A DNA stretch of 64,000 bases from an uncultured Bacteroides sp. (GTDB taxonomy: Bacteria; Bacteroidota; Bacteroidia; Bacteroidales; Bacteroidaceae): positions 4,096,365 to 4,160,364 of the forward strand of contig NZ_OY762899.1 in NCBI RefSeq assembly GCF_963666545.1. The letters run 5' to 3'. A program made the position numbers and the translations under genes. Below the pieces are notes generated by a model. That model was not told the origin of the DNA and did no database searches. It saw nothing but the letters and a program-made list of their open reading frames with translations. Positions 46,621 to 55,377 of the stretch are shown in pieces; within the stretch, counting starts at the first letter, position 1, and each line of letters opens with the position of its first letter.

Positions 46621-47031
46621 TTAATCCCATATATACTTGTTGCTTAATGCATATTTTCCTCCACCGGTGAAGATTAAGGCAACAGCTCCAAAGAAGTATA
46701 ATCCCAGTAATTCTAAGGCCCATCCTCCTTGGTCACTTAGTGTGAAAATCATATTTGAATGCACTAACAAGGTGGCAACTAAACAGTTGAACGCAAAAAT
46801 CGCTGCCGCCCCACGGGTGCAAAATCCGGCAATAATAAGAATCGGTGTTACCACTTCACCAATGTATACTCCGTAAGCAACAAAGTGGGGTAGGCCTGCA
46901 CCGGTTACTATTTGTTCAATAAATCCCACTCCATGCATTAGCTTCGAGATGCCATGCAATAGCATTAATCCTCCTACGCTTAATCGGATAATCAATAATC
47001 CTAAGTCGATGTTTTTTTCTAAATACTTCAT
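46621..47031 (-). CDS. DoxX-family membrane protein
   Basis: 136 residues from the ATG at 47031 with four membrane helices. LLIIRLSVGGLMLLHGISKL and PILIIAGFCTRGAAAIFAFN are typical DoxX motifs. Its biochemical role is not settled; with a quinone reductase and an HxlR regulator it fits redox or thiol homeostasis. Probably first gene of the operon, with a promoter and two candidate operator repeats upstream. Confidence 0.88.
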   Translation of the reverse strand: MKYLEKNIDLGLLIIRLSVGGLMLLHGISKLMHGVGFIEQIVTGAGLPHFVAYGVYIGEVVTPILIIAGFCTRGAAAIFAFNCLVATLLVHSNMIFTLSDQGGWALELLGLYFFGAVALIFTGGGKYALSNKYIWD

Positions 47032-47077
47032 ATTCTTTATTTTTATATTAATCAATGCTCTTAGTTTATAAGAGTTA

Positions 47078-47156
47078 TTAAGTTACTTATGGAGAGCAAA
47101 TATACTTTGTGTAGTGTTCATGTACAAGAGATTACAAGAAAGTGCTTAAGTTACTT
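47078..47156. promoter_or_regulatory. Two TTAAGTTACTT repeats bracketing the DoxX promoter
   Basis: The 11-mer occurs at 47078-47088 and 47146-47156, on either side of the -7 element. Its AAGT-T-ACTT core is palindromic. These are candidate operators for the HxlR protein of the same operon; inference only. Confidence 0.4.
47097..47104 (-). promoter_or_regulatory. Candidate promoter of the DoxX/reductase/HxlR operon
   Basis: On the minus strand this reads TATATTTG, matching TAnnTTTG, with CTTG 20 bases upstream near the -33 position (47125-47128). It is 65 bases before the doxX-like start. Confidence 0.55.
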
Positions 47157-47365
47157 GAAAGTTAGAATTGCTGATTATGTGAGAAGTAAGAAATAATTCA
47201 AAGTGAATATTTAACGTTAATTGTATATTGTAGCTTTGAGAATATGCCTCTTTCTATTGTCTCTAAAAGGTGTAGCCATTTTCTTTGCGAACTTAGATAA
47301 TTAGGTCTTGCTAACTTTGGTGTGTTTTTATTTACAAATAGGTTTGTTTTCATATACCATATAAC

Positions 47366-47442
47366 TTCAGCGTGGTGAAGTAGTTAATTAAGCACGCTGA
47401 ACTAGTTAATTCACCAAACCCCTCTCAGAAGGCCTGTAGGGG
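47366..47442. repeat. Composite repeat, copy 2
   Basis: TTCAGCGTG (47366-47374) pairs with CACGCTGAA (47393-47401), and GGTGAA (47374-47379) pairs with TTCACC (47410-47415). A TAGTTAATT direct repeat occurs at 47381-47389 and 47403-47411. Two bases later begins the same 25-nt core as copy 1 (47418-47442), identical base for base. Flanks differ from copy 1 but keep the architecture. Confidence 0.75.
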
Positions 47443-47544
47443 TTGGTTTAAAATATTTACATTGTGATGATACAGAGCTTATGAATTCTTAGTAGTATTG
47501 TTCCTCGGATTTGCTTTTCGAATTTGTGGTGAAGAATAAAAGTA

Positions 47545-47579
47545 AATGAAAAGGGCTGAACTCGTAAAAGTACAGCCCT
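47545..47579 (-). terminator. Terminator downstream of the DUF4249 gene
   Basis: Read on the minus strand, AGGGCTG (47579-47573) pairs with CAGCCCT (47558-47552) and then runs into TTTCATTTACTTTT. It lies about 95 bases past the stop at 47673. Confidence 0.65.
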
Positions 47580-47672
47580 AACTTTGATTCGCTCAAATAG
47601 TCAAGTTAAGTTTTGTATATTGATAGTTCTTAAGTTTCCAAGGGGGATACTTGAACTTTTAAAATCAGAGGA

Positions 47673-48590
47673 TTATTGTGCCTCTTCTTTCTTAGCTATG
47701 CTTGTTGCTTTAGATATGCTGCGAGCAGCAAAATAGCCGATGCCGCCCCCTTTAATATTGGTCGTTATGTTACTTAATGGACCCCCAAAGAAAGGGCTTT
47801 CTCCATCTTTTTCGTCTTGGCATTGCTTTAGAAAGTTGTAATATCCTTTATTAATGTTTGATAATTCTAGTTTAACTGCATCTCCATCGGCTACAAATAC
47901 CATTTGCTCATAGTCATTATCGTCAACATACTTATCTCTTTCGGATTCATCATAGAAATAACCGATTGAAGTACCTTTAATGTACTGATTATCAAAACTC
48001 AAATCGTCAAAAATAATATATTTACTTATTTGATTGTACACGGAATCGTTAATAATATAGCGGCACATATAATAATTATCTCCAACCGGTTCTTGTGCAT
48101 AGATGTTAAACGAATAATAGTGGTAATTAGCTATCTTTTCATAAGAAATATCCATAGAATCCAGTTCTACTTTAGTCTCCATTTTAGCTTCTGCTTCGTA
48201 TATATCAGGAGTGCCGTCTTTATTAAAATCAGTAGTTACTTTCAGATAATAAGTTTTTCCTGGTTTTCCGGCTATTTGTGTGGTAGTACGGTATGTGCCT
48301 GGTTCATTTGCAACTTCCTGTAATTGATAGGTTTCTCCGTTATCGGAGGAGATCGATACTGTGGCATTCGATATCTTAGGATTTTTCTGTCCTTCGAAAT
48401 ATCCACCAGAAGCACTCAGGTGTATTTCCTGATAAGCTATTTCATCGGTAATTACGCCGTAGATAACGAGAACAGGAGCCGCGTTATCTGTATCAAGCTT
48501 GATATCTTCCGTGCAACTCGTTAAGCTGAGGAGAGCGATAATAATAATTGATAATCGTCTGTAGTGATTATATATATACTGGTATATCAT
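47673..48590 (-). CDS. DUF4249 surface lipoprotein
   Basis: 305 residues. A signal ending LLSLTSC gives a lipidated Cys near residue 26. The rest matches the DUF4249 pattern: VLVIYGVITDEIAYQEIHLS, an Ig-like section with NPKISNATVSISSDNGETY, and YYLKVTTDF. Such lipoproteins are encoded next to TonB-dependent receptors in Bacteroidetes and probably act as extracellular partners. It follows the receptor by 5 bases and ends the operon. Confidence 0.85.
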   Translation of the reverse strand: MIYQYIYNHYRRLSIIIIALLSLTSCTEDIKLDTDNAAPVLVIYGVITDEIAYQEIHLSASGGYFEGQKNPKISNATVSISSDNGETYQLQEVANEPGTYRTTTQIAGKPGKTYYLKVTTDFNKDGTPDIYEAEAKMETKVELDSMDISYEKIANYHYYSFNIYAQEPVGDNYYMCRYIINDSVYNQISKYIIFDDLSFDNQYIKGTSIGYFYDESERDKYVDDNDYEQMVFVADGDAVKLELSNINKGYYNFLKQCQDEKDGESPFFGGPLSNITTNIKGGGIGYFAARSISKATSIAKKEEAQ

Positions 48591-48595
48591 TGTTC

Positions 48596-51202
48596 TTAAA
48601 ATTTAAAATTATAGGAGATAGAAGGCACCATGCTAAATAAATAAGTCATTTTTGCATTAGGTATTCCGTTGGGTGTATTCTGGTCATAGGTAATGATCCA
48701 GGGATTTTTTTGTCCGTATGCATTATACAACGAGAAATTCCATTCACCTTTCCATTTTCTTCCGGGCTTATGAGACGGTATATAGTTAGCAGATAAATCC
48801 AGACGGTGGTAATCCTTTTTACGATATTCATTTCTTCCCGAATAGATGGGGAAATACTCGCCATTTACTTCAAATCTTCCGGTAGGATAGGAAGTGGGAT
48901 TTCCTGTTGCATAAACCCATGCAGCAGACAGACTCCATTTTTTAGAAAGCTCATACGATGCAGAAATGTTTATGCTGTGCGTTTTATCGAAAGGTGAAAG
49001 GTAAGTCTTGCCTTCATTTATCTCAGCGATGGTTCTTTCGGAACGTGACAAGGTATAGTTTATAAACCCGGTAAGGCGGCCTGTGTTTTTTTTCACCATA
49101 AGCTCTATTCCGTAGGCTTTTCCTTTACCGGATCTTATTTCTCCTTCCAATTGCTCGTTTAGTAACAGGTCGGCATGGTCGGCAAAGTCAATAACATGAT
49201 TCATTTTCTTGTAGTATACTTCCATAGATACCTCAATGGCATTCTGGTTAAAGTTGCGGAAGTACCCTGCCGATATCATATCCACCGTTTGTGGTTTAAT
49301 ATTCGTACTGGCGGGAAACCACAAATCTAGCGGTGATCCTGCTGAAGAGTTATTGGCAAGCTGTATGAACTGACTATTGCGCGCATAATTAGCTTTTACC
49401 GAAGAGGTTTCGGATAGTTTATATACCATTCCCACTCTTGGTTCCAATGCATGGTAAGTGTGATAAATTTTACCCGATCCGTAGCGAGTAGAATCAGAAA
49501 CCTCATAGTTTTTATCGTATTTGTAAACTGTGGCACTACCCATGTTCTGGAATATAGACCAGCGAAGACCATATCTTACAGTGAAATTGTCTGTAAGCTT
49601 CTGTTCAGCCGAGAGGTAAACTCCATGTTCCAATGCTTTATTTTTCGGCATGCGAAAATCTTCATAGTCGGGTTGTGTAATTAACCCCGGACTAAAATGG
49701 TGAAGTATGCTTGTTGCTCCGTAAGTGAGTTTGAGGTTATTGTTTATGGTATGGTTCCAATCCCAACGAAGCATCATGTCTGTAATGCCGGCTTCCCATT
49801 TAATCTTTGAATTATCCAGATTGGACTGCAGATCATAATGATAATTTGTAATATTCGTGCTTAGTTTGAAGAACACGTTTTCGTTAAATATATGTCCCCA
49901 AGTTAATGACCCTACACGATTACCGTAAGAGAATTCTGCCACAGAAGCTGCACCGAACTTATCGTTACCCATATACATGTTAAGAGATAATTTATCTTTG
50001 TTTGAAAGACGGTGTGATATTTTTGCATTCAAATCGTAGAAGTAAATGATGCTCTTGTTGATGGATTCGTCAGATGACGCTTTTAAAAACAAATCGGCAT
50101 AACTTCGTCGCCCGCCAACCATCCAGTTCGTTCGCTCACCCATAGAGCCTTCCAACATTAGACGACTGGATATCAGTCCGATTCCCCCGCTACCTTTTAA
50201 TTTGTCGGTGTATGTATCTTTTAACTGCACGTCGAGCAACGATGACAGACGTCCACCATATTTTAGAGGTAAGTCACCTTTATACAGCTCTACATTCTCT
50301 ACTACATCATTGTTGAACACCGAGAAGAAACCAAACATGTGAGATGCATTATACACCGTGGCATTGTCGAGCACAATTAGATTTTGGTCGGCCGACCCAC
50401 CTCGTACACTATAACCAGATCCTCCTTCGGCAGTGGCTTGTACTCCCGGAAGCAGCTGTATAGCCTTAATAATGTCTACTTCTCCCATCAGAGCTGGCAT
50501 GCGTCTTATTTCGCTGATTGTTAGCTTTTCAACGCCCATATTGGTACGTGTCACATTCTCGTCTTTCTTGTTAGCCAACACTAATACTTCTTCCAATTTC
50601 GTGTCCGACTGAAGAGTAAAATTGCAGCTACTAACATCTAGATTAGCATCTACTTTCTCTGTACCTGTTTTATAGCCGATGTAAGACATGCGGAAAGAGT
50701 ATATACCGTTTGGAATAGTAATGCTGAATGTTCCATTCTCATCTGTAGAAGTCCCTCTTCCCAGCTCCGCAATGTAAATGTTCACGTTTGCAAGAGGTTC
50801 TTTGCTTTCCGCATCTGTGACCGCACCGTTAATTCTTACATTTTTTGTCTTCTTGTTTTGCCGGATCACATTTTTACTAGCTTTACGGCTAATGGTAATT
50901 TGTCTGCCTACTATTTTATAATCTAAAGGAGTCTGTTCCAATACTTCGTCCAGAATCTTCTTCAAAGGCTTATCTGTAGCGGAGATACTTACTTTTTGGC
51001 TTAGTTCTGTTTTCACATCATCCGAGAAGAAGAATACATAGTCGCTTTTCTTCTCTAGTTCAGTAAATAGTTGAATAATAGTAGCTTCTTTTCTGTGAAT
51101 AGATAGTTTGTTATTTTGCGCCAACAGCCCTGTAAAAGTCATTGTGAATAATAAAGCTAAATAATAGTTTCTTTTGTTTTTGAATAGCTTAATAAATTTC
51201 AT
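48596..51202 (-). CDS. TonB-dependent receptor with STN and carboxypeptidase-like domains
   Basis: 868 residues. The signal peptide ends GLLAQ; the STN domain (about 30-105) includes IHRKEATIIQLFTELEKKSD; a carboxypeptidase-regulatory-like domain follows (NGAVTDAESKEPLANVNIYI). The plug has EGGSGYSVRGGSADQNLIVL and the barrel ends MVPSISYNFKF. It is shorter than a SusC and lacks a SusD partner; a DUF4249 lipoprotein takes that place. The STN domain matches the FecR/ECF pair upstream, so ligand binding should switch on its own expression. The ligand is unknown. Confidence 0.9.
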   Translation of the reverse strand: MKFIKLFKNKRNYYLALLFTMTFTGLLAQNNKLSIHRKEATIIQLFTELEKKSDYVFFFSDDVKTELSQKVSISATDKPLKKILDEVLEQTPLDYKIVGRQITISRKASKNVIRQNKKTKNVRINGAVTDAESKEPLANVNIYIAELGRGTSTDENGTFSITIPNGIYSFRMSYIGYKTGTEKVDANLDVSSCNFTLQSDTKLEEVLVLANKKDENVTRTNMGVEKLTISEIRRMPALMGEVDIIKAIQLLPGVQATAEGGSGYSVRGGSADQNLIVLDNATVYNASHMFGFFSVFNNDVVENVELYKGDLPLKYGGRLSSLLDVQLKDTYTDKLKGSGGIGLISSRLMLEGSMGERTNWMVGGRRSYADLFLKASSDESINKSIIYFYDLNAKISHRLSNKDKLSLNMYMGNDKFGAASVAEFSYGNRVGSLTWGHIFNENVFFKLSTNITNYHYDLQSNLDNSKIKWEAGITDMMLRWDWNHTINNNLKLTYGATSILHHFSPGLITQPDYEDFRMPKNKALEHGVYLSAEQKLTDNFTVRYGLRWSIFQNMGSATVYKYDKNYEVSDSTRYGSGKIYHTYHALEPRVGMVYKLSETSSVKANYARNSQFIQLANNSSAGSPLDLWFPASTNIKPQTVDMISAGYFRNFNQNAIEVSMEVYYKKMNHVIDFADHADLLLNEQLEGEIRSGKGKAYGIELMVKKNTGRLTGFINYTLSRSERTIAEINEGKTYLSPFDKTHSINISASYELSKKWSLSAAWVYATGNPTSYPTGRFEVNGEYFPIYSGRNEYRKKDYHRLDLSANYIPSHKPGRKWKGEWNFSLYNAYGQKNPWIITYDQNTPNGIPNAKMTYLFSMVPSISYNFKF

Positions 51203-51230
51203 ATATTTGTATTTAGTACATTAAAACATT

Positions 51231-51294
51231 CGTAGCAGTCATTTAATGCTACGGATTTTATCAGAGCCGGATAATACACCCTTATTATCCGGCT
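51231..51294. other. Tandem stem-loops between fecR and the receptor gene
   Basis: CGTAGCA/TGCTACG (51231-51237 with 51247-51253) and a perfect 12-bp stem, AGCCGGATAATA (51265-51276) with its complement (51283-51294). The T-run of the larger stem (GGCTTTTTAT) is on the plus side, so it is not a simple terminator for the minus-strand operon. Attenuation or transcript processing between fecR and the receptor is possible. Confidence 0.7.
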
Positions 51295-51335
51295 TTTTAT
51301 GATCTATTCGTCTAGTTTTTATCTCATATTCTTAA

Positions 51336-52502
51336 CTAATTTTGATTGGTTAAACATATTTTTATCTGATTATTCTCCTTCTCTATTTTTATGGGCATAG
51401 TCGATTGAATACAATCGAGCACATCTTCAATGTTATCTGTCAGTATTAGTTTTCCGTTACATTTCAGAACATCAGTTTCCGGAGAACTCTTTATCTCGAC
51501 ATCGTAGTACCTTTCCAGATAGTGTAGAACCTGATTTAGGGGATAGCTTGATAGACTAAGAATGCCGTCTTTCCAACTGATGTAATCGTATGCATCCACT
51601 TCACTGGCTGTGATATTATTCTGTGTAATGGTGGCCATCTGGTTGGGGCTGAGAGTTAGTGAACGTTTGCTTCCTGAGTTAACCTTAACACTTCCTTCCA
51701 GCAATACTACCTGTTTGGATGTGTCACCCCGATAAGCAGAAATGTTAAACTTCGTACCCAATACTTCAACGGAAAAATCATCGCCATTTACAGTGAATGG
51801 CTTTGTCCGGTCTTTTGCTACTTCCAGATACGCTTCTCCGGATAAGCGTATTTGTCGTTTGTTGTTAGCAAACATTGTAGGGAATTCTAATTCAGAACCA
51901 GAGGCAATCCAAATTTTTGTTCCGTCAGGCATCAACAAAGAGGAACGTTTTCCTTTTGGAACAATCAGACGATTCATCTTTAGAGCACTTTTGACTGAAG
52001 ATGACTTCTTATTGATACCTTCTATAAGTATCGTTCCATCTGCTTTGCATTCAATGATTGCATTTTGAGGCAGAATTGTGATATTGTCATCTGTTATTAA
52101 TTGAATATCCTTGCACGCTTGGGCAACCGTCTCGTTTATTTTATTCTCTGAGATGAAAACATTCTGCAACATAAATACTGCACATAACAAACAAGCCGCT
52201 GCTGCTACGTAAAGCATGTAACGTGTTGTCAATAGCCTTTTCCTGTCGGTGATTCGTTTTTTCAGTTTGCCGACTTCCATCTTTTCTTCTTCAGAAGATA
52301 GCCTAGTTCTGTTCAATTTTACCGATTGCAATATTTCAATGGCGCGATTTATTTCCGATTTCATTTCAGGATGCTCTTTCTGAAAATCACTCCAGAACTT
52401 GTTACTAGCACTATTCGGTGACAGTCGCCAACCGATAAAGCGCAGATCTTTAGCAAAATCCACCGCTTTATATGTCATATACTCTTTTTCTGTAGTCTGC
52501 AT
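51336..52502 (-). CDS. FecR-type anti-sigma factor
   Basis: 388 residues. Cytoplasmic N-terminal region (to about 100), a membrane helix (YMLYVAAAACLLCAVFMLQN), the FecR domain (RLIVPKGKRSSLLMPDGTKI, LSGEAYLEVAKDRTKPF, LGTKFNISAYRG) and a C-terminal DUF4974-like domain (SSYPLNQVLHYLERYYDVEI). It should restrain the sigma factor encoded upstream. The gap to the sigma gene is 143 bases, unlike the overlapping pair at 19520-21051. Confidence 0.9.
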   Translation of the reverse strand: MQTTEKEYMTYKAVDFAKDLRFIGWRLSPNSASNKFWSDFQKEHPEMKSEINRAIEILQSVKLNRTRLSSEEEKMEVGKLKKRITDRKRLLTTRYMLYVAAAACLLCAVFMLQNVFISENKINETVAQACKDIQLITDDNITILPQNAIIECKADGTILIEGINKKSSSVKSALKMNRLIVPKGKRSSLLMPDGTKIWIASGSELEFPTMFANNKRQIRLSGEAYLEVAKDRTKPFTVNGDDFSVEVLGTKFNISAYRGDTSKQVVLLEGSVKVNSGSKRSLTLSPNQMATITQNNITASEVDAYDYISWKDGILSLSSYPLNQVLHYLERYYDVEIKSSPETDVLKCNGKLILTDNIEDVLDCIQSTMPIKIEKENNQIKICLTNQN

Positions 52503-52645
52503 AAATACTCTTTTTGCTTATATAGACGATAGATTTCCAAAAACGTTCCCATTTTTGAAATAAAAATCAGATTATCTTAGAAAGAAAATTTAAAGTACAT
52601 TTGCTTTCTTGTTTTGACTGTTGAAAAAGAGGAGGGGAAATAATG

Positions 52646-53260
52646 TTAGAAAGGAGAAAAAGAAGATTGCTCTACCATTCTGGAGAGGCAAAGAAATAGG
52701 AGTAATGACATATCTTCTGTTCGAATACGTGCAATGGCTCGGCAAATAAGTTTTCGAACTGCAGGAGCAGTCATATCAAGTACTTCTGCAATTTCTTCGT
52801 ACTCCATTTCTTCGATAAATCGAAGGTATACAGCCTCTCGTTGCCGTCCTGTAAGTAGATTTAGGTATTGTTGTATTTGTCGTTCAATAGCTGTTCGTTC
52901 CTCTTCGACAATCATATTATCGAGTATCGTTGGAGTTACTGAGAATTCCAGATCAGCCAGCCCGGTAGTTTCTATATTATTCTTCTGTAGGTCCAGAATT
53001 CTGTTTTTCAAAGCTCTTATTAAATATGACTTGGGATTTGTCACTCCTTCAAAAGCTTTTCGATTGAAGTAAAGTTTGTAAAATACATCCTGAATGGCAT
53101 CTTTTAACATCTCTCTGTCAAATCCCCAGCCCATTCCATAAGCCATCAGCTGATTTACATATCGGTTGTAAATCAGCGTAAAAGATTCATCATGTCCCTT
53201 TAAAAATCGATTTAAAAGAAGTTGTTCATCGTTAAGTGATAAGTTTGCTATTATTGACAT
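52646..53260 (-). CDS. ECF sigma factor of the Bacteroides FecI-like type
   Basis: 204 residues. Region 2: ESFTLIYNRYVNQLMAYGMG and DAIQDVFYKLYFN. Region 4: LTGRQREAVYLRFIEEMEYE and EIAEVLDMTAPAVRKLICRA. It probably drives its own operon (fecR, receptor, DUF4249) after release by FecR. A -7 candidate lies 29 bases upstream. Confidence 0.9.
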   Translation of the reverse strand: MSIIANLSLNDEQLLLNRFLKGHDESFTLIYNRYVNQLMAYGMGWGFDREMLKDAIQDVFYKLYFNRKAFEGVTNPKSYLIRALKNRILDLQKNNIETTGLADLEFSVTPTILDNMIVEEERTAIERQIQQYLNLLTGRQREAVYLRFIEEMEYEEIAEVLDMTAPAVRKLICRAIARIRTEDMSLLLFLCLSRMVEQSSFSPF

Positions 53261-53289
53261 GTGGATGGATAAATTGCTATATTTTGTCG

Positions 53290-53297
53290 CAAATATA
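53290..53297 (-). promoter_or_regulatory. Candidate -7 element of the ECF sigma gene
   Basis: Minus-strand TATATTTG matches TAnnTTTG, 29 bases before the ATG at 53260. No good -33 match. Confidence 0.45.
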
Positions 53298-53378
53298 TCA
53301 CAACTCTCCTGATTTTAGTCGTTATTTGTTTTTTTTAACTCTACTATATTTTGGGGAGTTGCATAAATATATAGAAAA

Positions 53379-54020
53379 CTACTTAATGATCTGAATTTTA
53401 GTTTTATCTCTTGGCTTAGCATCAGGCCATTGATTTTTATATCCAATTGTAATCGTGTAAAGAGGTTTGTAATTGAGTGGTAAATTGAGTTGGGCAACTA
53501 AATCTTTAGCTTCAGGAGTGCTAAGGTATGCTATCACACCACCTACCACACAAGTCCCAAGATTCATCGACTCGGCAGATACTAAGATGTTTTGCCCAAG
53601 TAAGCCGCAATCTACTTCACTGTAATCGTTCTTTGTGTCATTGGCTACAACAATAACCGTTGGTGCACCATGGAAGACACTGAAATTGGGCTCTTGAGAT
53701 TTAGAAGCATTGCCTTCCATCCTTTTGCTACTAGCATATTTTACAAAGCCTTCATTAATGGCGTTGATTAATTCGGGCTTTTGTATAACCCGCACTTCCC
53801 ATGATTGCTTGTTGAGTGCACTTGGCGCATTGATGGCGCATTGTAGAATGAGATCAAGATCTTCAGCTCTGATTTGTTCCGGCTTATAAGCACGAGTGCT
53901 TCTGCGATTCAGAATATCTTCTACTGTTTGGTTTTTAGCTTCCATTGTTTCTTGTTTTGTTTGAGACTGGCAAGATGCCATTAAAGTGGCAATTAATGCG
54001 ATGGTATAAACTTTCTTCAT
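53379..54020 (-). CDS. Nitroreductase-family lipoprotein
   Basis: 213 residues from the ATG at 54020, which begins a lipoprotein signal (MKKVYTIALIATLMASC); in-frame ATGs at 54041 and 54059 would add residues before it. The nitroreductase fold follows: DILNRRSTRAYKPEQI, CAINAPSALNKQSWEVRVI, VDCGLLGQNILVSAESMNLG and TCVVGGV. FMN binding is expected. An exported, lipid-anchored nitroreductase is unusual because NAD(P)H is not available outside the cytoplasm. Confidence 0.85.
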   Translation of the reverse strand: MKKVYTIALIATLMASCQSQTKQETMEAKNQTVEDILNRRSTRAYKPEQIRAEDLDLILQCAINAPSALNKQSWEVRVIQKPELINAINEGFVKYASSKRMEGNASKSQEPNFSVFHGAPTVIVVANDTKNDYSEVDCGLLGQNILVSAESMNLGTCVVGGVIAYLSTPEAKDLVAQLNLPLNYKPLYTITIGYKNQWPDAKPRDKTKIQIIK

Positions 54021-54327
54021 AAGTTGATTCTTTGCTTCCATGATTTTAATTTTATTCATATCAATCTATTCTTGTTTGTTTGCATGCTTTCAGATATAAC
54101 GATCGATATTTCGACGTGTGGTCTATTATGCTATTGCAATTCTCTTTTTCAAATATACATATTTTTTTTTTCACCATGCAAGAATTATGTTACAATTGCT
54201 CTTTAGGTAAACTTTTTTTAGCATCTCTTGTTTGTGCTTTAACGAACAAAGAGGGATGGCGAAATGTTTTGTTAACAAAAAATAGATTCCTTGGAATCTT
54301 CTTTGGGTAAAACAAAAAAGGATGATT

Positions 54328-55326
54328 ATGAATAAGCAAATTTTATTGAAATCAAGACCTGACGGAATGGTTGGCAGAGAACACTTTGAAACGGTTGAGA
54401 CGTCATTACCTGTTTCACTAAATGAAGGAGAATTGCTCGTGAAGGCTCTTTTTGTATCGGTGGATCCTTACATGAGGGGTAGAATGAGTGCTTCAAAGTC
54501 TTATGTTCAGCCTTATGAAGTGGGTAAACCAATCTCAGGAGGAATCGTTGCGGAAGTGATGGGAAGTAAACATTCTGATTTTAGATCGGGAGATGTCGTA
54601 CTGGGAAATCTTACTTGGACGGAGCAACAAGTAGTAAATGGTAGCGTTGTTACAAAGTTGCAACAAGGCTTGGCACCATTGAGCTATTATTTAGGTATTT
54701 TGGGCATGCCCGGTCTGACTGCTTATTTTGGACTATTGCATATTGGCGAACCCAAATCGGGAGAAACAGTTGTTGTTTCGGGAGCTGCCGGAGCCGTTGG
54801 TGTCGTGGTAGGGCAGATTGCTAAAATAAAAGGTTGCCGCGTGGTGGGTATTGCCGGAAGCGATAGTAAGGTTGCGTATCTGAAAAACGAACTTCATTTT
54901 GATGAGGTAATTAATTATCATACTACAACAGATATGCCTGCTGCGATAGCAAAAGCTTGTCCCGATGGAGTGGATGTGTATTATGACAATGTAGGTGGAG
55001 AAATATCTGATGCAGTATTACAATATATAAATAAGTTTGCACGTATCATTGTGTGTGGGCAGATCTCCATGTATAACAGTACGGAGATTCCAATGGGACC
55101 TCGTCCACAAGTAGCATTAGTCAAAAACAGCGCGTTCATGAAAGGTTTCATTGTGAGTGACTTCTCGGAACATTTTCCTGAAGGTGTGAAGCAGCTTGCG
55201 ACATGGATAGGCGAAGGAAAATTGGAGTATCAGGAAACTATAATGAAGGGATTCGATGCATTGCCTGATGCTTTTATAGGTCTCTTTCGTGGAGAAAATA
55301 CCGGAAAGCTTTTGGTTGAAATCTAA
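54328..55326 (+). CDS. NADP-dependent oxidoreductase of the MDR (leukotriene B4 dehydrogenase-like) family
   Basis: 332 residues from the ATG at 54328; an ATG at 54322 adds two residues. No zinc ligands. N-terminal LLKSRPDGMVGREHFE and VDPYMRGRMS; the NADP-binding fold starts VVVSGAAGAVGVVVGQIAKI. Relatives (YncB, curcumin reductase, prostaglandin reductase) reduce the C=C bond of alpha,beta-unsaturated ketones and aldehydes. It is divergent from the nitroreductase lipoprotein and 51 bases before an old-yellow-enzyme gene, which has related chemistry. Confidence 0.88.
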   Translation: MNKQILLKSRPDGMVGREHFETVETSLPVSLNEGELLVKALFVSVDPYMRGRMSASKSYVQPYEVGKPISGGIVAEVMGSKHSDFRSGDVVLGNLTWTEQQVVNGSVVTKLQQGLAPLSYYLGILGMPGLTAYFGLLHIGEPKSGETVVVSGAAGAVGVVVGQIAKIKGCRVVGIAGSDSKVAYLKNELHFDEVINYHTTTDMPAAIAKACPDGVDVYYDNVGGEISDAVLQYINKFARIIVCGQISMYNSTEIPMGPRPQVALVKNSAFMKGFIVSDFSEHFPEGVKQLATWIGEGKLEYQETIMKGFDALPDAFIGLFRGENTGKLLVEI

Positions 55327-55377
55327 ATATCATTAATATCATAGGTGATTACATCAAATAAATAAAAACAATAGTAT

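Larger units (their letters stand above)
47056..47672. other. Gene-free region between the DoxX operon and the DUF4249 gene
   Basis: No protein gene is seen on either strand. It holds the DoxX promoter with two TTAAGTTACTT repeats, the second copy of the composite repeat (47366-47442), and a terminator for the minus-strand DUF4249 operon. Confidence 0.7.

Noticed and set aside
51265..51294. Ordinary terminator of fecR
   Set aside because: On the transcribed minus strand the 12-bp stem is not followed by a T-run, so simple termination is not supported.
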